Origin: Mucor racemosus
Taxonomy: Eukaryota; Mucoromycota; Mucoromycetes; Mucorales; Mucoraceae
NCBI GenBank assembly: GCA_027405735.1
Contig: JAPEHQ010000018.1
Coordinates: 124,001 to 188,000 of the forward strand
Length of the DNA stretch: 64,000 nt
Direction of reading: 5' to 3'
Shown here: in pieces, positions 33,556-44,850 of the stretch
Layout of the letters: the number at the start of each line of letters is the position of its first letter
Position numbering within the stretch: the stretch's first letter is position 1
Position numbers and translations under genes: made by a program
The notes under the pieces: model-generated
The model's database searches: none
What the model was told of the DNA's origin: nothing
Seen by the model: the letters and a program-made list of their open reading frames with translations, nothing else

Positions 33556-34904
33556 AGATCTTATCTCTACTTTTTTCCCTTACAAACTATAGACTATTGC
33601 CTTTTATAGAATGATTTTCTTTAGAACTCATATTATATTCAATGTAATAATCCCTCCTCCTCTTTTCCTATTTTCCAATGGTTAACAGGCTTTTCCCTTT
33701 TTTTTTCTGTTGTAATTTGAATAAACAATTTTTGATTTTTGCATGTTTAATATTTTACAACTTGATTCAAGGTTTTTTTTTGTTTTGTTCGATTGAGCAC
33801 GCTATTTGTATGCTTGTCTTGCGTCAGATGGATAAATCTTTTCACACAATAAACCAATGGGTATTAATTCCGAAATTTAGGACCTTGTGTATCATGCCTC
33901 TTGTACTTTGATCCATACTGAGAAAAGAATGTCCTATTAACCTATATTTTTGATCTATGAATGCCTAGTTACATCATCTGCAGTTTCTCAAACAGTATAT
34001 AAATCATGATAATGTTTACCAAACTATTTAACGTATTGGTTTTTTGGGGGGAAAATCCTTGAATAATACTCAGGATGTAGGTCATTTTATAACAATCTTT
34101 CAAACATCATTTTAAAACTAGATTTACTGTTATAAATTATCGCAAATACAGAATTTTTAAAGTGAAACATTCAGTCTGAGCTATTTATTTCTGATGTGCA
34201 CCTACTATTTAAAAACGAGAGCGTGAAAGCTTTTCAATAGTTATATGCGAAGCAAAAATTATCAAAGTATATCTGACATGTTGTAAAATGTATCTTTAAA
34301 GAGTTTTTGGCTTTACTGTCAGTTGGAAGTGCAAATAAATCTTTTACATTTCATGTCGAGTTAAAAAAAAACGAAATTAAACGAGATAAAACGAACAAAT
34401 TGTTGAAGCAAAATAAACAGGATGTGCGTCTCACGATATGCATAAACTAGAGGCTCTTCTTAATTGATGATAATTACTCATTAATTAGCTTACTACCGTA
34501 CTACAATACCACCGCGCCAACAAACAGTTTAGCCAAGTAAAAAATCAAATAGAAAATTTGATTGTTTCACATTTGATTAAATTTTGGTGTATACATTTAT
34601 ACGATAACAACAATGAAATGATTCCCTCTCAAATTGTGCCACAATAACGGGGCAATCTGACATTGCAGAGTATAGATTTACTACAGACAAGACAAAACAC
34701 GTGATTTGCAGCAGCGCTTCCTGTAGAGAAAAGGTGTGCGTGCGTGCTCACAGCAAGTTAAAGGGAAAGAAACTTCACTCTCTTTATTTTGTTTTGTTTT
34801 CAAACAGGCTTTTCTTTTGTTTGATATCCAAGGTAAAAATATAATGAATATACAAAAAAGAAAGAAAGGTCATTTTAATAATCAACAATACATAAAGTAA
34901 TACA
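33556..34904. other. Intergenic, upstream region of LSM12
   Basis: No gene recognised. A CACGTG box lies at about 34699-34704, 200 bp before LSM12, and a CT/T-rich stretch follows. Confidence 0.5.
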
Positions 34905-35418
34905 ATGGAAGACACTTCACGTCAAAAGCTTCAAAACAACAAACAATATACATCCCCTACGTTTGGAAAAAAGTCCTTAGACTCCATTGTAGGAAAAGCT
35001 ATCAAGATAAAGACTGCTTCCAATGAACAAGTTGAAGGTCTAGTTTATACCTTTGATCGTATTACCAATTGTATTGTGATTGATAGTTCACCACAAACAT
35101 CTCCTACATCATCTACAACTACAACAACCTCAACGACAACTACACAAAATCGTAATTTGTCTTTTCGTATTATAAAGATTTCTCATATCAAAGAAATTAT
35201 TTCATTGGGAGATGGTATTAACAACAAGAAGGATTATTTACCTATTAATCAAGTACAGGTTGATCGTTTAAAGAATCGTGAATCAGAAGCATTGAAAGGA
35301 TTTCAAAGTCAAGTATCCAAGATTGGTGTTGGCGTAACAAAGGAAGGGCAGGATATATTCAATGCTTTAAGCAAAACGTAGGTTTTTATTTATACTTTTT
35401 ATTTGGGTGGTGGTTTGA

Positions 35419-35453
<35 letters not shown>

Positions 35454-35674
35454 AGATTACCGTGTAGATGGTCAAAAGACACAATTGTAGTATTGGATGA
35501 AATATTGATTACACCACCTTATGGAGTTGAAAATTGTAAAGCCAATGCAACATCTGCTGCCTTACTTGCAAGAGTTAAGAAAGTTGTAAGTCTAGAAAGA
35601 GTATTCATAATTTCTTTTACTAATCTTCAATCTACATTTAGCTTGAAGGGGAAAGAAAAAGACTCGCAAAATAA
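34905..35674 (+). CDS. LSM12: LSM12 homologue (Lsm domain plus anticodon-binding-like domain)
   Basis: Three exons, 34905-35377, 35456-35585 and 35642-35674, encode 211 residues. An Lsm fold at about 22-105 (KSLDSIVGKAIKIKT, GLVYTFDRITNCIVI) carries a Ser/Thr-rich loop of about 25 residues not found in most homologues. The AD domain at about 118-211 includes LPCRWSKDTIVVLDEILITPPY, which is characteristic of Lsm12. Lsm12 proteins associate with ataxin-2/Pbp1 and with RNA and ribosomes. Intron 1 ends in a (TC)n tract that supplies its pyrimidine tract. Next genes on the same strand follow within about 230 bp. Confidence 0.88.
35422..35450 (+). repeat. (TC)n microsatellite inside LSM12 intron 1
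   Basis: Pure TC repeat of about 29 bp ending 5 bp before the acceptor TATAG at 35451-35455. Confidence 0.9.
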
Positions 35675-35830
35675 AATGATTCATACTACTAAAAAAAAAT
35701 GCACAATTTTGTATACACAATCCAGGCACAATCACAATTATTTTTTTCACATGTTGTAGTAACAGTAATCACGCGTATATATATTTATTATTGTTTCTTG
35801 CAATATTAAAAAAGAAAACCAGAGAGTTTT

Positions 35831-35833
<3 letters not shown>

Positions 35834-35877
<44 letters not shown>
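35834..35877 (+). repeat. T44 homopolymer upstream of the PAS-like gene
   Basis: Uninterrupted T run in the promoter, 25 bp before the ATG at 35903. Confidence 0.9.
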
Positions 35878-35902
35878 CTTTCTTTCTTTAAAAATACATA
35901 CA

Positions 35903-37012
35903 ATGGTACATTCATTTTCAAATTGTCCTTTACGTTCATCTTGTTTACTTATAACAAATCATTCAAACCAACATATTGTGACAGCAACAGATGAAGTATT
36001 GGATCTATTGGGTTATTCCATGTCAGATATCATTGATCATTCTATACAACAATGTTTAAATCTAAAATTATCAACAGAAATATCATATATACCACAATGT
36101 AAAATAAGACATGCAAATGGAAATATGCTTAATTTTCAAGTTTGTATACATCAAGATCCATTAGGAAGTTCAAGCTGTTTGGATTATTGGCTGATTCGAT
36201 TATCTACAGAGAAATTAACCCTACCTACAGCAAGTAATTCAACATCTGTACTCTGTCTCAGTCCATTTGGTACAATTGAACAAATACAAGCATCATCTAT
36301 ATTAAAACAACCTGCCAATGAATTATTGGGTAGACCTGTAATGGCATTTGTATATAAAGATGATGTCGAATCATTGTGTTCGAATCTATCAAAGATATGC
36401 TCGGTGCATCGTAATAATAGCAGAGAAGCATCATGCGATATTGACCCATTGTTTATTCGATGGTCAAGTTTACCTTATTTATTATCAACATCCATGTTGG
36501 ATCATGAAGATAGTCTAAATTACGATTGGGTATCATTTACATTAATGTCCAATAACAACAGCAACGCTAGGCGACCTATTTGTATATTACAACCATTACA
36601 AATACCAACTACAAAAGAAACAGCATGTGAAGAGTCATTAGTGTTACATTTTTCTGTATTTGATCAATTATTAGACTATTGTAAATATATGATTCAAGTA
36701 GCTGAAGATAGTAAAGTCTATATAACAGAATTTTACAATCATGTTGTATGTAATATCATGGAATTATTATCTATTTTCATGCAACAATATCCAGCTTTAC
36801 AACAACAACAACAGCAACCACAGCAAGAAGATCAACATGTAGTAGACACTTCATGCACCACACCACATCATCATCATCATCCTAATAATATCATTTGGAA
36901 TTTCGTCAAATCCAATTATATATTACAAAGATCTCTTACTATTTTGGAATCTACTGGTCTTTTAGATCAACAACATTATTTCAAACCATGCATTGAAACT
37001 GTATCTAACTAA
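35903..37012 (+). CDS. PAS-domain-like protein of unknown function
   Basis: A single exon of 369 residues. Two stretches look like PAS folds: residues about 20-105 (HIVTATDEVLDLLGYSMSDIID, a PAS core helix) and about 112-205 (LCLSPFGTIEQIQASS followed by LLGRPVMAFVYKDDVESL). The C-terminal half is helical with a polyglutamine run (near 300) and a short His run (near 322). No kinase, DNA-binding or GATA zinc domain is visible. PAS pairs commonly act as sensors or dimerisation modules, here with an unknown partner. It sits between LSM12 and GET2 on the same strand with short spacers (229 and 119 bp). Function not assigned. Confidence 0.65.
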   Translation: MVHSFSNCPLRSSCLLITNHSNQHIVTATDEVLDLLGYSMSDIIDHSIQQCLNLKLSTEISYIPQCKIRHANGNMLNFQVCIHQDPLGSSSCLDYWLIRLSTEKLTLPTASNSTSVLCLSPFGTIEQIQASSILKQPANELLGRPVMAFVYKDDVESLCSNLSKICSVHRNNSREASCDIDPLFIRWSSLPYLLSTSMLDHEDSLNYDWVSFTLMSNNNSNARRPICILQPLQIPTTKETACEESLVLHFSVFDQLLDYCKYMIQVAEDSKVYITEFYNHVVCNIMELLSIFMQQYPALQQQQQQPQQEDQHVVDTSCTTPHHHHHPNNIIWNFVKSNYILQRSLTILESTGLLDQQHYFKPCIETVSN

Positions 37013-37016
37013 AACT

Positions 37017-37050
<34 letters not shown>

Positions 37051-37131
37051 TAATTGGGTCACACAAACAAACGAAATATAATAACGCGATGTAAAATTTT
37101 CTTTTTATTTCTTCTTTATTCCATAAAAACA

Positions 37132-38172
37132 ATGGTAGAATTAACAGACCAAGAAAAACTCGAGCGTCGTAGACAAAAGCGTCAACAACGTATTTTACAA
37201 TCTGGTGAGAGTCGTCTTGGTAAAATTACTGGAACTGCCTTTCGTAAGTTTTATTGTTGTTGTTGAGGTAGCTAAATTTACTAAAACATAAACGTAGCTA
37301 ATCGTGCTTCTGTTTCTCCATCACCTTCACCTTCGCCATCTACTTCTTCTGTAAATAACGCTAGTGCTCATACTACTTCTAGTACTACTAATAATCCTAC
37401 TGCTACACCATCTGCTAGTAAAACTTCCTTTCGTACACAACGTAGAGATAGTGATGATCCCAGTGAAGAATTAGGAGCACCACAACCTATTGACGATATG
37501 AATAATATAATGAATCAACAATTTGCTAGTATGTTTGGTGGTATATCAGGAATACCAGGAAGCGATGGAGGAGCATTTAATCCTGCTGCTTTAATGGGAG
37601 CAAACCAAAATATTGGGGGACAAAATATGGATCCATTTCAGCAATTATTTGCCAATGCAGGAGCAGCTGGTGGACAAGGTAGTGGGTTTAATCCTGCTGC
37701 TTTATTATCTACCATGGCAGGTGGAGCTGGCAATGGAGCTCAACCCATGACAGAAGAACAACAAAGGTTGGATAAATCACAAAAGTATTGGAATTTGTTA
37801 CATTTTATCATGATGATTTTATTGGGATTTTATGCTGTTTATATTGAATGGACAAGAGCTGGTCCAGAAAGATTTGCTTCACTGTTATCCAGTAATGCAT
37901 CAATAGCAAGCTATCCTGCAATTCATGTACCATTATTTTGGTATTTCATTACAATAGAATTAGGTTTACAATCAGCTAGATTATTTTATCAACAAGGTAC
38001 AATGCCTCCAACATCTACCATTGCAACGCTTGCTACTCAATTACCTCATCCATTTGGTAATATCATTACCATCTTTTTACGTTATCGTTTGATTTGGACT
38101 TGTCTCTCGCAAGATATTTGTATATTAGTTTTTATTATTGGTTTATCTCAAGTAATTTCAAATATATTGTAA
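37132..38172 (+). CDS. GET2: GET complex subunit Get2 (CAML-like) for tail-anchored protein insertion
   Basis: Two exons, 37132-37243 and 37298-38172, encode 328 residues. The cytosolic N-terminus carries the basic Get3-binding helix RRRQKRQQRI followed by SRLGKITG, the hallmark of Get2/CAML. A Ser/Thr-rich then Asn/Gly/Ala-rich linker leads to three membrane segments at about 205-228, 252-274 and 300-328. Get2 with Get1 forms the ER receptor that takes tail-anchored proteins from the Get3 ATPase. The intron falls just after the Get3-binding segment. Confidence rests on the N-terminal motif together with the three-helix C-terminus. Confidence 0.85.
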
Positions 38173-38244
38173 ATAAATAAAAAACAACATAATCATAGAA
38201 ATATTATAATTTGAAAAGTTTATTTAATTATTATACACATGTGG

Positions 38245-38284
<40 letters not shown>
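38245..38284 (+). repeat. T40 homopolymer between GET2 and mL61
   Basis: Uninterrupted T run in the 141-bp spacer between two convergent genes. Confidence 0.9.
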
Positions 38285-38285
<1 letters not shown>

Positions 38286-38313
38286 ATTTTGGCTTTTGAT
38301 TTAAATAAAATAT

Positions 38314-38770
38314 CTATGGTGTGGCAGCAAATACTTGATCTACAATGACATTGGATTGAACTCTAGGGATCTCGATGACTTTGGAACTACCATTAGCTAT
38401 TAAATTGTATTGTTAAAAAATTTGACATATTTCATGATATACTAAATAAACTTACAGAAATGAACAGCAATAGTAGGCTTGGTTGAAGTATCTAATGTCT
38501 TGTAAACTTCATATTCAATAGTAGGGTTATTGTATCTAATACGAGGAAGATTCTCTTGTAAAAAGTGTCTATTTTATATATATATTAGATATATATCGAC
38601 TGCGGTAATAAGTTGAGTGCATCTTACCTTGCACCAGCGCTTTCATTCTTTCCCTTTGAAGCAAAGGTTAAAGCGATCTTAGATACATTAGAGGGTAACT
38701 TGGCGGCACCGGGACCAGAAGACAAATGCTTCAAAATTTCTCTTGTACTTTGTGCTGCTCTTAATGACAT
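38314..38770 (-). CDS. Mitochondrial ribosomal protein mL61 (MRP49-like, L51/S25/CI-B8 domain)
   Basis: Three exons on the minus strand, 38628-38770, 38456-38568 and 38314-38396, encode 112 residues. Each exon is short, so no long frame marks the gene. The protein starts MSLRAAQSTREILKHL, then SSGPGAAKLP, and has the conserved block LPRIRYNNPTIEYEV typical of the thioredoxin-like L51/S25/CI-B8 fold. The GPGAA motif favours the fungal large-subunit protein Mrp49/mL61 over mS25 or the complex I B8 subunit. All introns are GT-AG and in phase. It converges on GET2. Confidence 0.75.
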
Positions 38771-39689
38771 ACTGTAAAATGTGGTAGAAAGAAAAGTGTT
38801 AATTTACAATCGACCAGGGGACTTCTAATTGAAAGGGTCACCAAAGAAAACGACAACGGGGTAAGTAAAACGGTTGTTGTGGGTTCACCTGCGGTCACAA
38901 TATCTCTGTTTATATGAGTGGAATTACATCTGTAGATATCATGCTGCTGATTGTTATATTGCTTGATAGTGGAATTGAGTGCATGGATACTTATATTTGG
39001 GACAAATGTACCCGAAAGACTTGAAATCAAAGGGGAATGCTGAAAAAATAATAAATATATGATGTTTAAAGGTTTTTTCTGGCATGAAAAAATGTTTGAA
39101 GTTTACGGTTCAAATAATTTGTAGATACTCTAACATGTTTTCTACATTTTCATATTTTTTATTTTGCTATTTAATATGTAAGTTTTTTTATCAGCACATA
39201 GTTTAACTTGAGTTAGTGGGGTCTTTTTTTTTTTTTTTTGGAGACGAATAAATGAGCTCCCTTCCCAGGATTTTAACTTTTCTTATTTTTAAGACAAATT
39301 GCACTTATAAATACCTCTTCTCGTTTTTCTATTAAATATTACTGACTGCAATTAATTAATTTACATTTGAAATAGTTTTAAACATTGTTCAGCATTTACC
39401 ACTGCGCAAACCTTTCGTAGTGATAATCAAGATATCATCGAAATCAGTCGTGAAAATATGACTCAAAACACAAGGAATACTTTACAGTGATTTGATTATA
39501 TAGTAGCACGTGTTGAATCAAATATCCATGTAATATATATCAAAGAAAATGATATATTTAATGTACATATTTACTACGATTTAAACATTAATCGTATCCC
39601 AAAAATCAATCCAAAATCTTAAATGCCTAATAACTCACAAATCCCCATTAAACTCAGTCCAGTGTGTATATCATATGGTAAGATGGTAA
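38771..39689. other. Gene-free interval upstream of mL61
   Basis: No gene was recognised; CACGTG at about 39508 and several T runs. Confidence 0.5.
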
Positions 39690-40405
39690 GGTTCAAAATG
39701 GGAGCGTGCCCTCTTTTCTAATAATTAACCTCATACCATACACTTTCTGGGATATATCTTAGACACTATCAAAAATATGAATTAGCCGCATTGTGCTACA
39801 GTATCTGTTCTTAGATTTATTTTATATTTCACGAAAGACTCAAAAACACTGCTGCGCTTTTTCCTTGAAAACTGGGTCTCACTTTTATTCCTGCTCTATT
39901 TTTTTTTTCACTAAATAACACCAAGAAAAAATTATATGCCAATCTACCTGAGATGTTCAGCTTTAATCCAAAAATGAGTATTCAAAAATATCCTATTTTT
40001 TGCAGTTGGTATTAATTTTTCAGTGCTAATGTTTCAGATTTTTACGCGTATTTCACTGCTAAAAATTGAAAACTTTGAGCCTTTATATCTCTTCAAAAAA
40101 TTAAGCTTTACTAACATCTTCTGATAATAAAACTTACTTGTTTTAAAGTGCTCTATAGCATATTTGAGTATAAAAAAATTCAGAGCACTTTTATTTTATT
40201 TTTTCATTTTTTCGGCATTTTTGTAGTATATTTCAAAATATTCATTAAATAGAACAGCATTTTTTTTTACATTCATGTCATCAAGTTCATTGATCTCTCT
40301 CTGACCTAATTTAGTTTTTTCCCAAAGTATTGATTTTTCGTGGAGATATCCTCAAAAATGTGTACAACGAAATATCTTCAATTTTTCCCCTGTAGACTCT
40401 CATCC
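39690..40405 (+). repeat. R1 dispersed repeat, copy 2, left half
   Basis: Aligns with 57395-58130 up to and including CTCATCC, then stops abruptly. The remainder of the same copy resumes at 44851. Confidence 0.85.
40399..40405 (+). repeat. Putative target duplication, left (CTCATCC)
   Basis: CTCATCC occurs once in the intact R1 copy (58124-58130) but twice here, at 40399-40405 and 44851-44857, on either side of the insertion. Confidence 0.65.
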
Positions 40406-41580
40406 AGCTATGTGGCCTATTAAAATTGCCCCATAGAATAATTTAGCCAGTATAAATGACTCCAAAAACTAGAGAAGCTAATCAAACAACCGCCAAAAAA
40501 AGCAAAAATCTATCCAATCAATTATAGTATATAGGTTATTGTTGATCGAAATGCAACACTCAATGAATCAAAGATTTATTGAATAAAGAAAATATCATAA
40601 TAAACACCAAATAAATTAGTTTAGATTTCAGTTAATCTGATGGTCGTGAAAATTATTATTTTGAGCATAAACATCTTTTACATCAACGCCATTATTAGAA
40701 AACGGAGTCCCTTAATTTGTAAATTTACCACGGTAATACTATAAAATTGGTTTGTTGGAAGAAGTTTTTTTGTCTCCAAAAAAAAGGCACATACTATATA
40801 TAAAGACTGAATAAATTATAGATACTTGATTATTGTCCCCCTTCGGTGTCGGCTCTTGTATCTCAGCAAGCAACGTTGATATTGTTGATAGCGGCATGCT
40901 TCATAGAATTGAGGGTAACATTACAACAAATAAAGATTCATCCAATTTGAATGAATATCTTGAACCAAATTATGAAAGTTGAACACACAATCAAGGCATA
41001 AAGCAGTACTTGGTAGTGCTGTAAATGTTGTTAATACTTTATATATAGTAATAAGAAATAAATTAATATAAAGAGATAAGATTGCAACCTTTTCGTTTTG
41101 ACAAAATTACCTATTCATTTGATAACTTCTTTGACAAATTGCGGAATAATGCATAATACACTATATACGGATATAAAAAACCCAAAATCTTTTACACTGA
41201 CAATGTTAAAACTGATAGCAATTTTTTGGAAGAACATTCATCTTCACTTTTGGCTTGTAATCCTTATTGTGAAAGTAAGTTAACTAATCGGGGATGACAT
41301 TCCTAATTGTTCTTAGTTAATTGAAGAATGGTCCGGAATGTGCGGGATATGTGAGACACTATATTTTGTTGTATGAAATATGTGTCCCTCAAATATGTTA
41401 CGTTATTAATGTAAACAAATACTAATCTAACGGATGAAATTGTAACATAGAATTTGTATATAAAAAGGACAAACTATTGATATTAAATAAAAATTCTCGA
41501 CAGTTTTTGTGTATAATTTAATTTAACCAGTTTCTTTATTAAGTTACACATTTTTTTCTTGCAAAAATATTTATCTTAAA

Positions 41581-44022
41581 TCTTGCGCATTTCAAGCATC
41601 TTTCTTTTTTGTTGGATTTACTTCATTTTGCAATAATCGATGCCCAAATGGTTCTGGTAGTACATTGACTGATTTCTGTTGAATATTCTTCGACCTGAAA
41701 TTCCCAAAGGAGCCTACACTCGTTGAATCTGGAATATGGGAAGCGAAAATTCTTGATAACACCCAAGTGCAAAGATTGGCTCTTGAAACTTATTTTATGC
41801 TTCGTGTATATTGCAAGGCAAAATCTGTTGAAACTCTGTATACATCATTTTTGGATATTTCTCCCGTTAACACGTATGTCGCTCTTTTTCCCAGAAATTC
41901 GCTATCTATGACTCCTTCGGCATTTGGCTATATCAGAGAGAAGTCATCTTAATCTTTTGGTGTTCCTATGAGAAGAAACTTGAAGAGTAACAAAACCGTG
42001 CTTCTTGTTGAAATCACAGAAGTATTAAAACCAAATATGCGGCTTCAAGAGCATGGTCCTAAAAAGACATTGGATAATACTGGCTGCTCGCATTCTTTTG
42101 TTGTTGTCAACAAGGTTATGCTTCGACAATTTTCTCCAAATAACGGCAATGGTAGCAACACTATCAATTCGTTTGTTCAAGTGAATAACAACAACCAAGC
42201 AAACGAATAACAAAGATATTCTGAGTTGCTAAATGAAGATGGGTCTAACACTGTTGTAAGAAATGCTACTACCAATAATGATACAACTTCTACACATACT
42301 AGTAGGGTACTGAAAGATGTTTTTCATTTAATTGACATGATTAAGATGTCAGTTAAGCATACTTTGTGTTCTGAGTTCAAGGCCAAGTTCCGAGACATTC
42401 TCCTAGTTCCTGATCCAGCTGATAAAGCCAATGTTTCTCGAATTCTGGAATCAATGAACACTACCTGGGATTACAAAGCTGTGACCAATTCTGCTTGGGT
42501 TTGGAGTCGTGTCAAGCGTTGAATTCCTCCCGCTAATCAGGTGCTTCCTCTACTCAAGAAACTGTTTGATGAATATGGCCCTATCCTTTGCACAGATACT
42601 AACCTTTCACTATTTTATAGAGATGCTAAGAAGACAACAGACAACGTGCTAGAAACAATTCGTTTGGGCGATGTTTTGGATCCTGAAGAAGGTATCCGTT
42701 TATTATATACTTTATATGGATATGATATCAATGGTTTTGCAAAATATCATTGTTGTCGTGGAACGAATAATTTGGAAGGTAATAAACAATAACGACGATC
42801 AATACGAAATAAATCTAACATTAATTATCTGGTGTTATAGGAGGTGTACATTCCAATATTGTAAGAAAATTTTTGAGCATTAATGGTAGTATTCAACTTG
42901 CTGATTATCGTTTAAGACATAATGCAAATGTAAGTTCTTTAATTTGTAAATTAGATACAGTGCTAACCAAATTTCTGTTATTAGGCTGGCTCTAAACATA
43001 GATTGAACACAAAATATGTTGGCCATTACGAACCTTATTAGTTGATTCATTTAATAAATGCGCTTCGTTACCACCTTCTTTTTCCCAAACAAGCTTCCTA
43101 CTTTTGCATGAATAACCTCTCTCCCATTGATTTTGCTTCTTCAAAAGAGACATTTGATATCACACATCTTCCTTCTCTATAAAATCCTACGCTCCAAAAC
43201 CTGATAATAGAGTTTCAAGCCGATCTAAAAACGTTCAAAAGGAGAACTACCACGGCCACAATCTCTCAAGCAATAAAATTGGATTCATTTTTACAAGTAT
43301 TATGGGCATTACCAATTGTCACATTTGCTTTTGAAGTAAACATCATTCTCTTCGACAGTTATAAATATCTGGCTCAATTACAAGGCACCAAGTTTGATAT
43401 TGTCCATGTACATACTCCAGAAGAGAGGAATAAATTCAAACACTTTATCTTTGATCAAGAAAACAATCAATTCAATGACCATGGTAAAAAAACTTCTCCC
43501 GATTTTTTGAAGCTTTGTAAACATCATTGGCGCCCTACTAGTGATGGCATCACTATACTTTACAAGACACCAGAGCAATTAAAAGCATACTATAATAAAA
43601 GGCTCAAACCTCTGAATATCGTCAATGCAAGAATAGACAACCGCCTTACTCTTCGAAAAATGAATGTCTTGGTTCAAAATCCAGAAAGAAGAGCACCGGT
43701 TGCATCAACATCAACATTCCAGCAACTTCAAGATTTTCCTGTGATTCGTACTGTTCATTCCATATTGGAGGAACCATCTGTTGCTCTAGCTAAACGTCAA
43801 CAACGTGCATTGGTACCTGCTCCAAACCGTTCTTCCTTCCTTCCCGTCGCTCATCCAGTCGTACTGAATTCTCAGCCTATTCCAAGAATTTTAAGTAGAA
43901 GATCACAACCTACTTTGGATTCTATAAATATAATAAATCGTATAAAAAGACCACGGTTTTGTAAAAATTGCAGTATTATGGGATGCCCTGGTGGACAATC
44001 TCGTGGTTCATATCCTAATTAA
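41581..44022 (+). pseudogene. Decayed transposase-like gene, RGTN/EGGVH family
   Basis: One reading frame runs from about 41581 to 44022 through two clean GT-AG introns (42779-42840 and 42930-42984) and is interrupted by six single stop codons at 41680, 41950, 42208, 42520, 43039 and 43180. Recognisable blocks are SGIWEAKILD, LETYFMLRVYCKAKSVETLY, LFDEYGPILC, CCRGTNNLEG joined over intron 1 to GVHSNI, LADYRLRHN, SKETFDI, and a C-terminal CKNCSIMGCPGG metal-binding-like tail. I recall this RGTN-xEGGVH-LADYRLRHN pattern from multicopy uncharacterised fungal proteins; no catalytic mechanism is known to me. The C-terminal 275 codons after 43182 are uninterrupted. It lies inside the 4.4-kb insertion, so it may encode that element's transposase. 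Confidence 0.6.
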
Positions 44023-44479
44023 TTCGATTTTCTTCCACAAATAATAATTTCAAAGCAAAAAAAAAATATATATATTAAAATATATCATCATTTTGTAATT
44101 CTATAACAAAACAGTTTGTCCTAATAAAGTTTTATTGTAATAGAATAATCCTTTAATAAGTTAATATTGTTTTAATATTCTCTTAAAATTAATACTCCAT
44201 GGTGAAATTTATTATGAAATACATTTAATGTCGCCTCTTAAAAAGTAATTCTCCGATGATCAAATCTCAAAAAAACATGATTTTGAGTGATATATCCCTC
44301 GCTATTATGAATTAAGTTATTCCTAGGCGTATACAGAACATTATACGTATTATCCTTCGCCTAATACTCTTTTTTCTCTTTTTTCTCTTTTTTCCCTATT
44401 TATAATTAATTTTTGAAAAACTTAGTTAAATGCCCTTAAAACATAGATATGGCCACAAACTCCCATAAGCTTAATTTTT

Positions 44480-44850
44480 ACAAAATGATCGAGCACAAGT
44501 GAGCACAAGCAATTTCAGCAAGCATTTGCCAAGTCTAAAATATTTTAAAGTTCCTCAAGCAAGCCCAAGCCTAAGCAACGGCTCGTCGAGCAGTTTCATA
44601 ACGAGCATTTTCAGTTTTGAAAGCAAGCAAGCAAGCAAGCCTATTTCACTTTGAAGTAATTCGAGCAAGCATACAGGCAAGCTTTCAATGTTCTCGTCGA
44701 GCGCCAAGCAGGAACTTGCTAAAAAAATTTAATCAAGCAAGCTAAAGCGAGTAATAACCTGAAAAAAGCGCAATTCAAGCGAGCCCGAGCACAGGGCTCG
44801 CTCATTTGCTTATGCTCTCACTGCTCGATTGCGATCACTATATAAGCTCC
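44480..44850 (+). repeat. Array of AAGC/GAGC short motifs at the right end of the insertion
   Basis: Dozens of short direct copies such as GAGCAAGC, CAAGCAAGC and CGAGC, including a run of four AAGC units near 44622-44640 and two copies of CTCGTCGAGC (about 44581 and 44695). A perfect hairpin with 9-bp arms (AGCGAGCCC and its complement, 44778-44802) lies 48 bp from the end. Such subterminal motif clusters are typical transposase-binding regions of DNA transposons. Confidence 0.65.

Larger units (their letters stand above)
40406..44850 (+). mobile_element. 4.4-kb insertion splitting R1; candidate undescribed DNA transposon
   Basis: Everything between the two CTCATCC copies is absent from the intact R1 repeat, so 40406-44850 was inserted as a unit or by nested steps. 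It holds a decayed multi-exon gene (41581-44022) and a cluster of AAGC/GAGC motifs at its right end. The ends share only a short imperfect inverted match (AGCTATGTGG on the left; AGCTTATATAGTG on the complement of the right if the last two bases belong to the target). A 7-bp duplication, or 9 bp with one mismatch, fits a cut-and-paste element. A composite of several insertions is possible. Confidence 0.55.
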
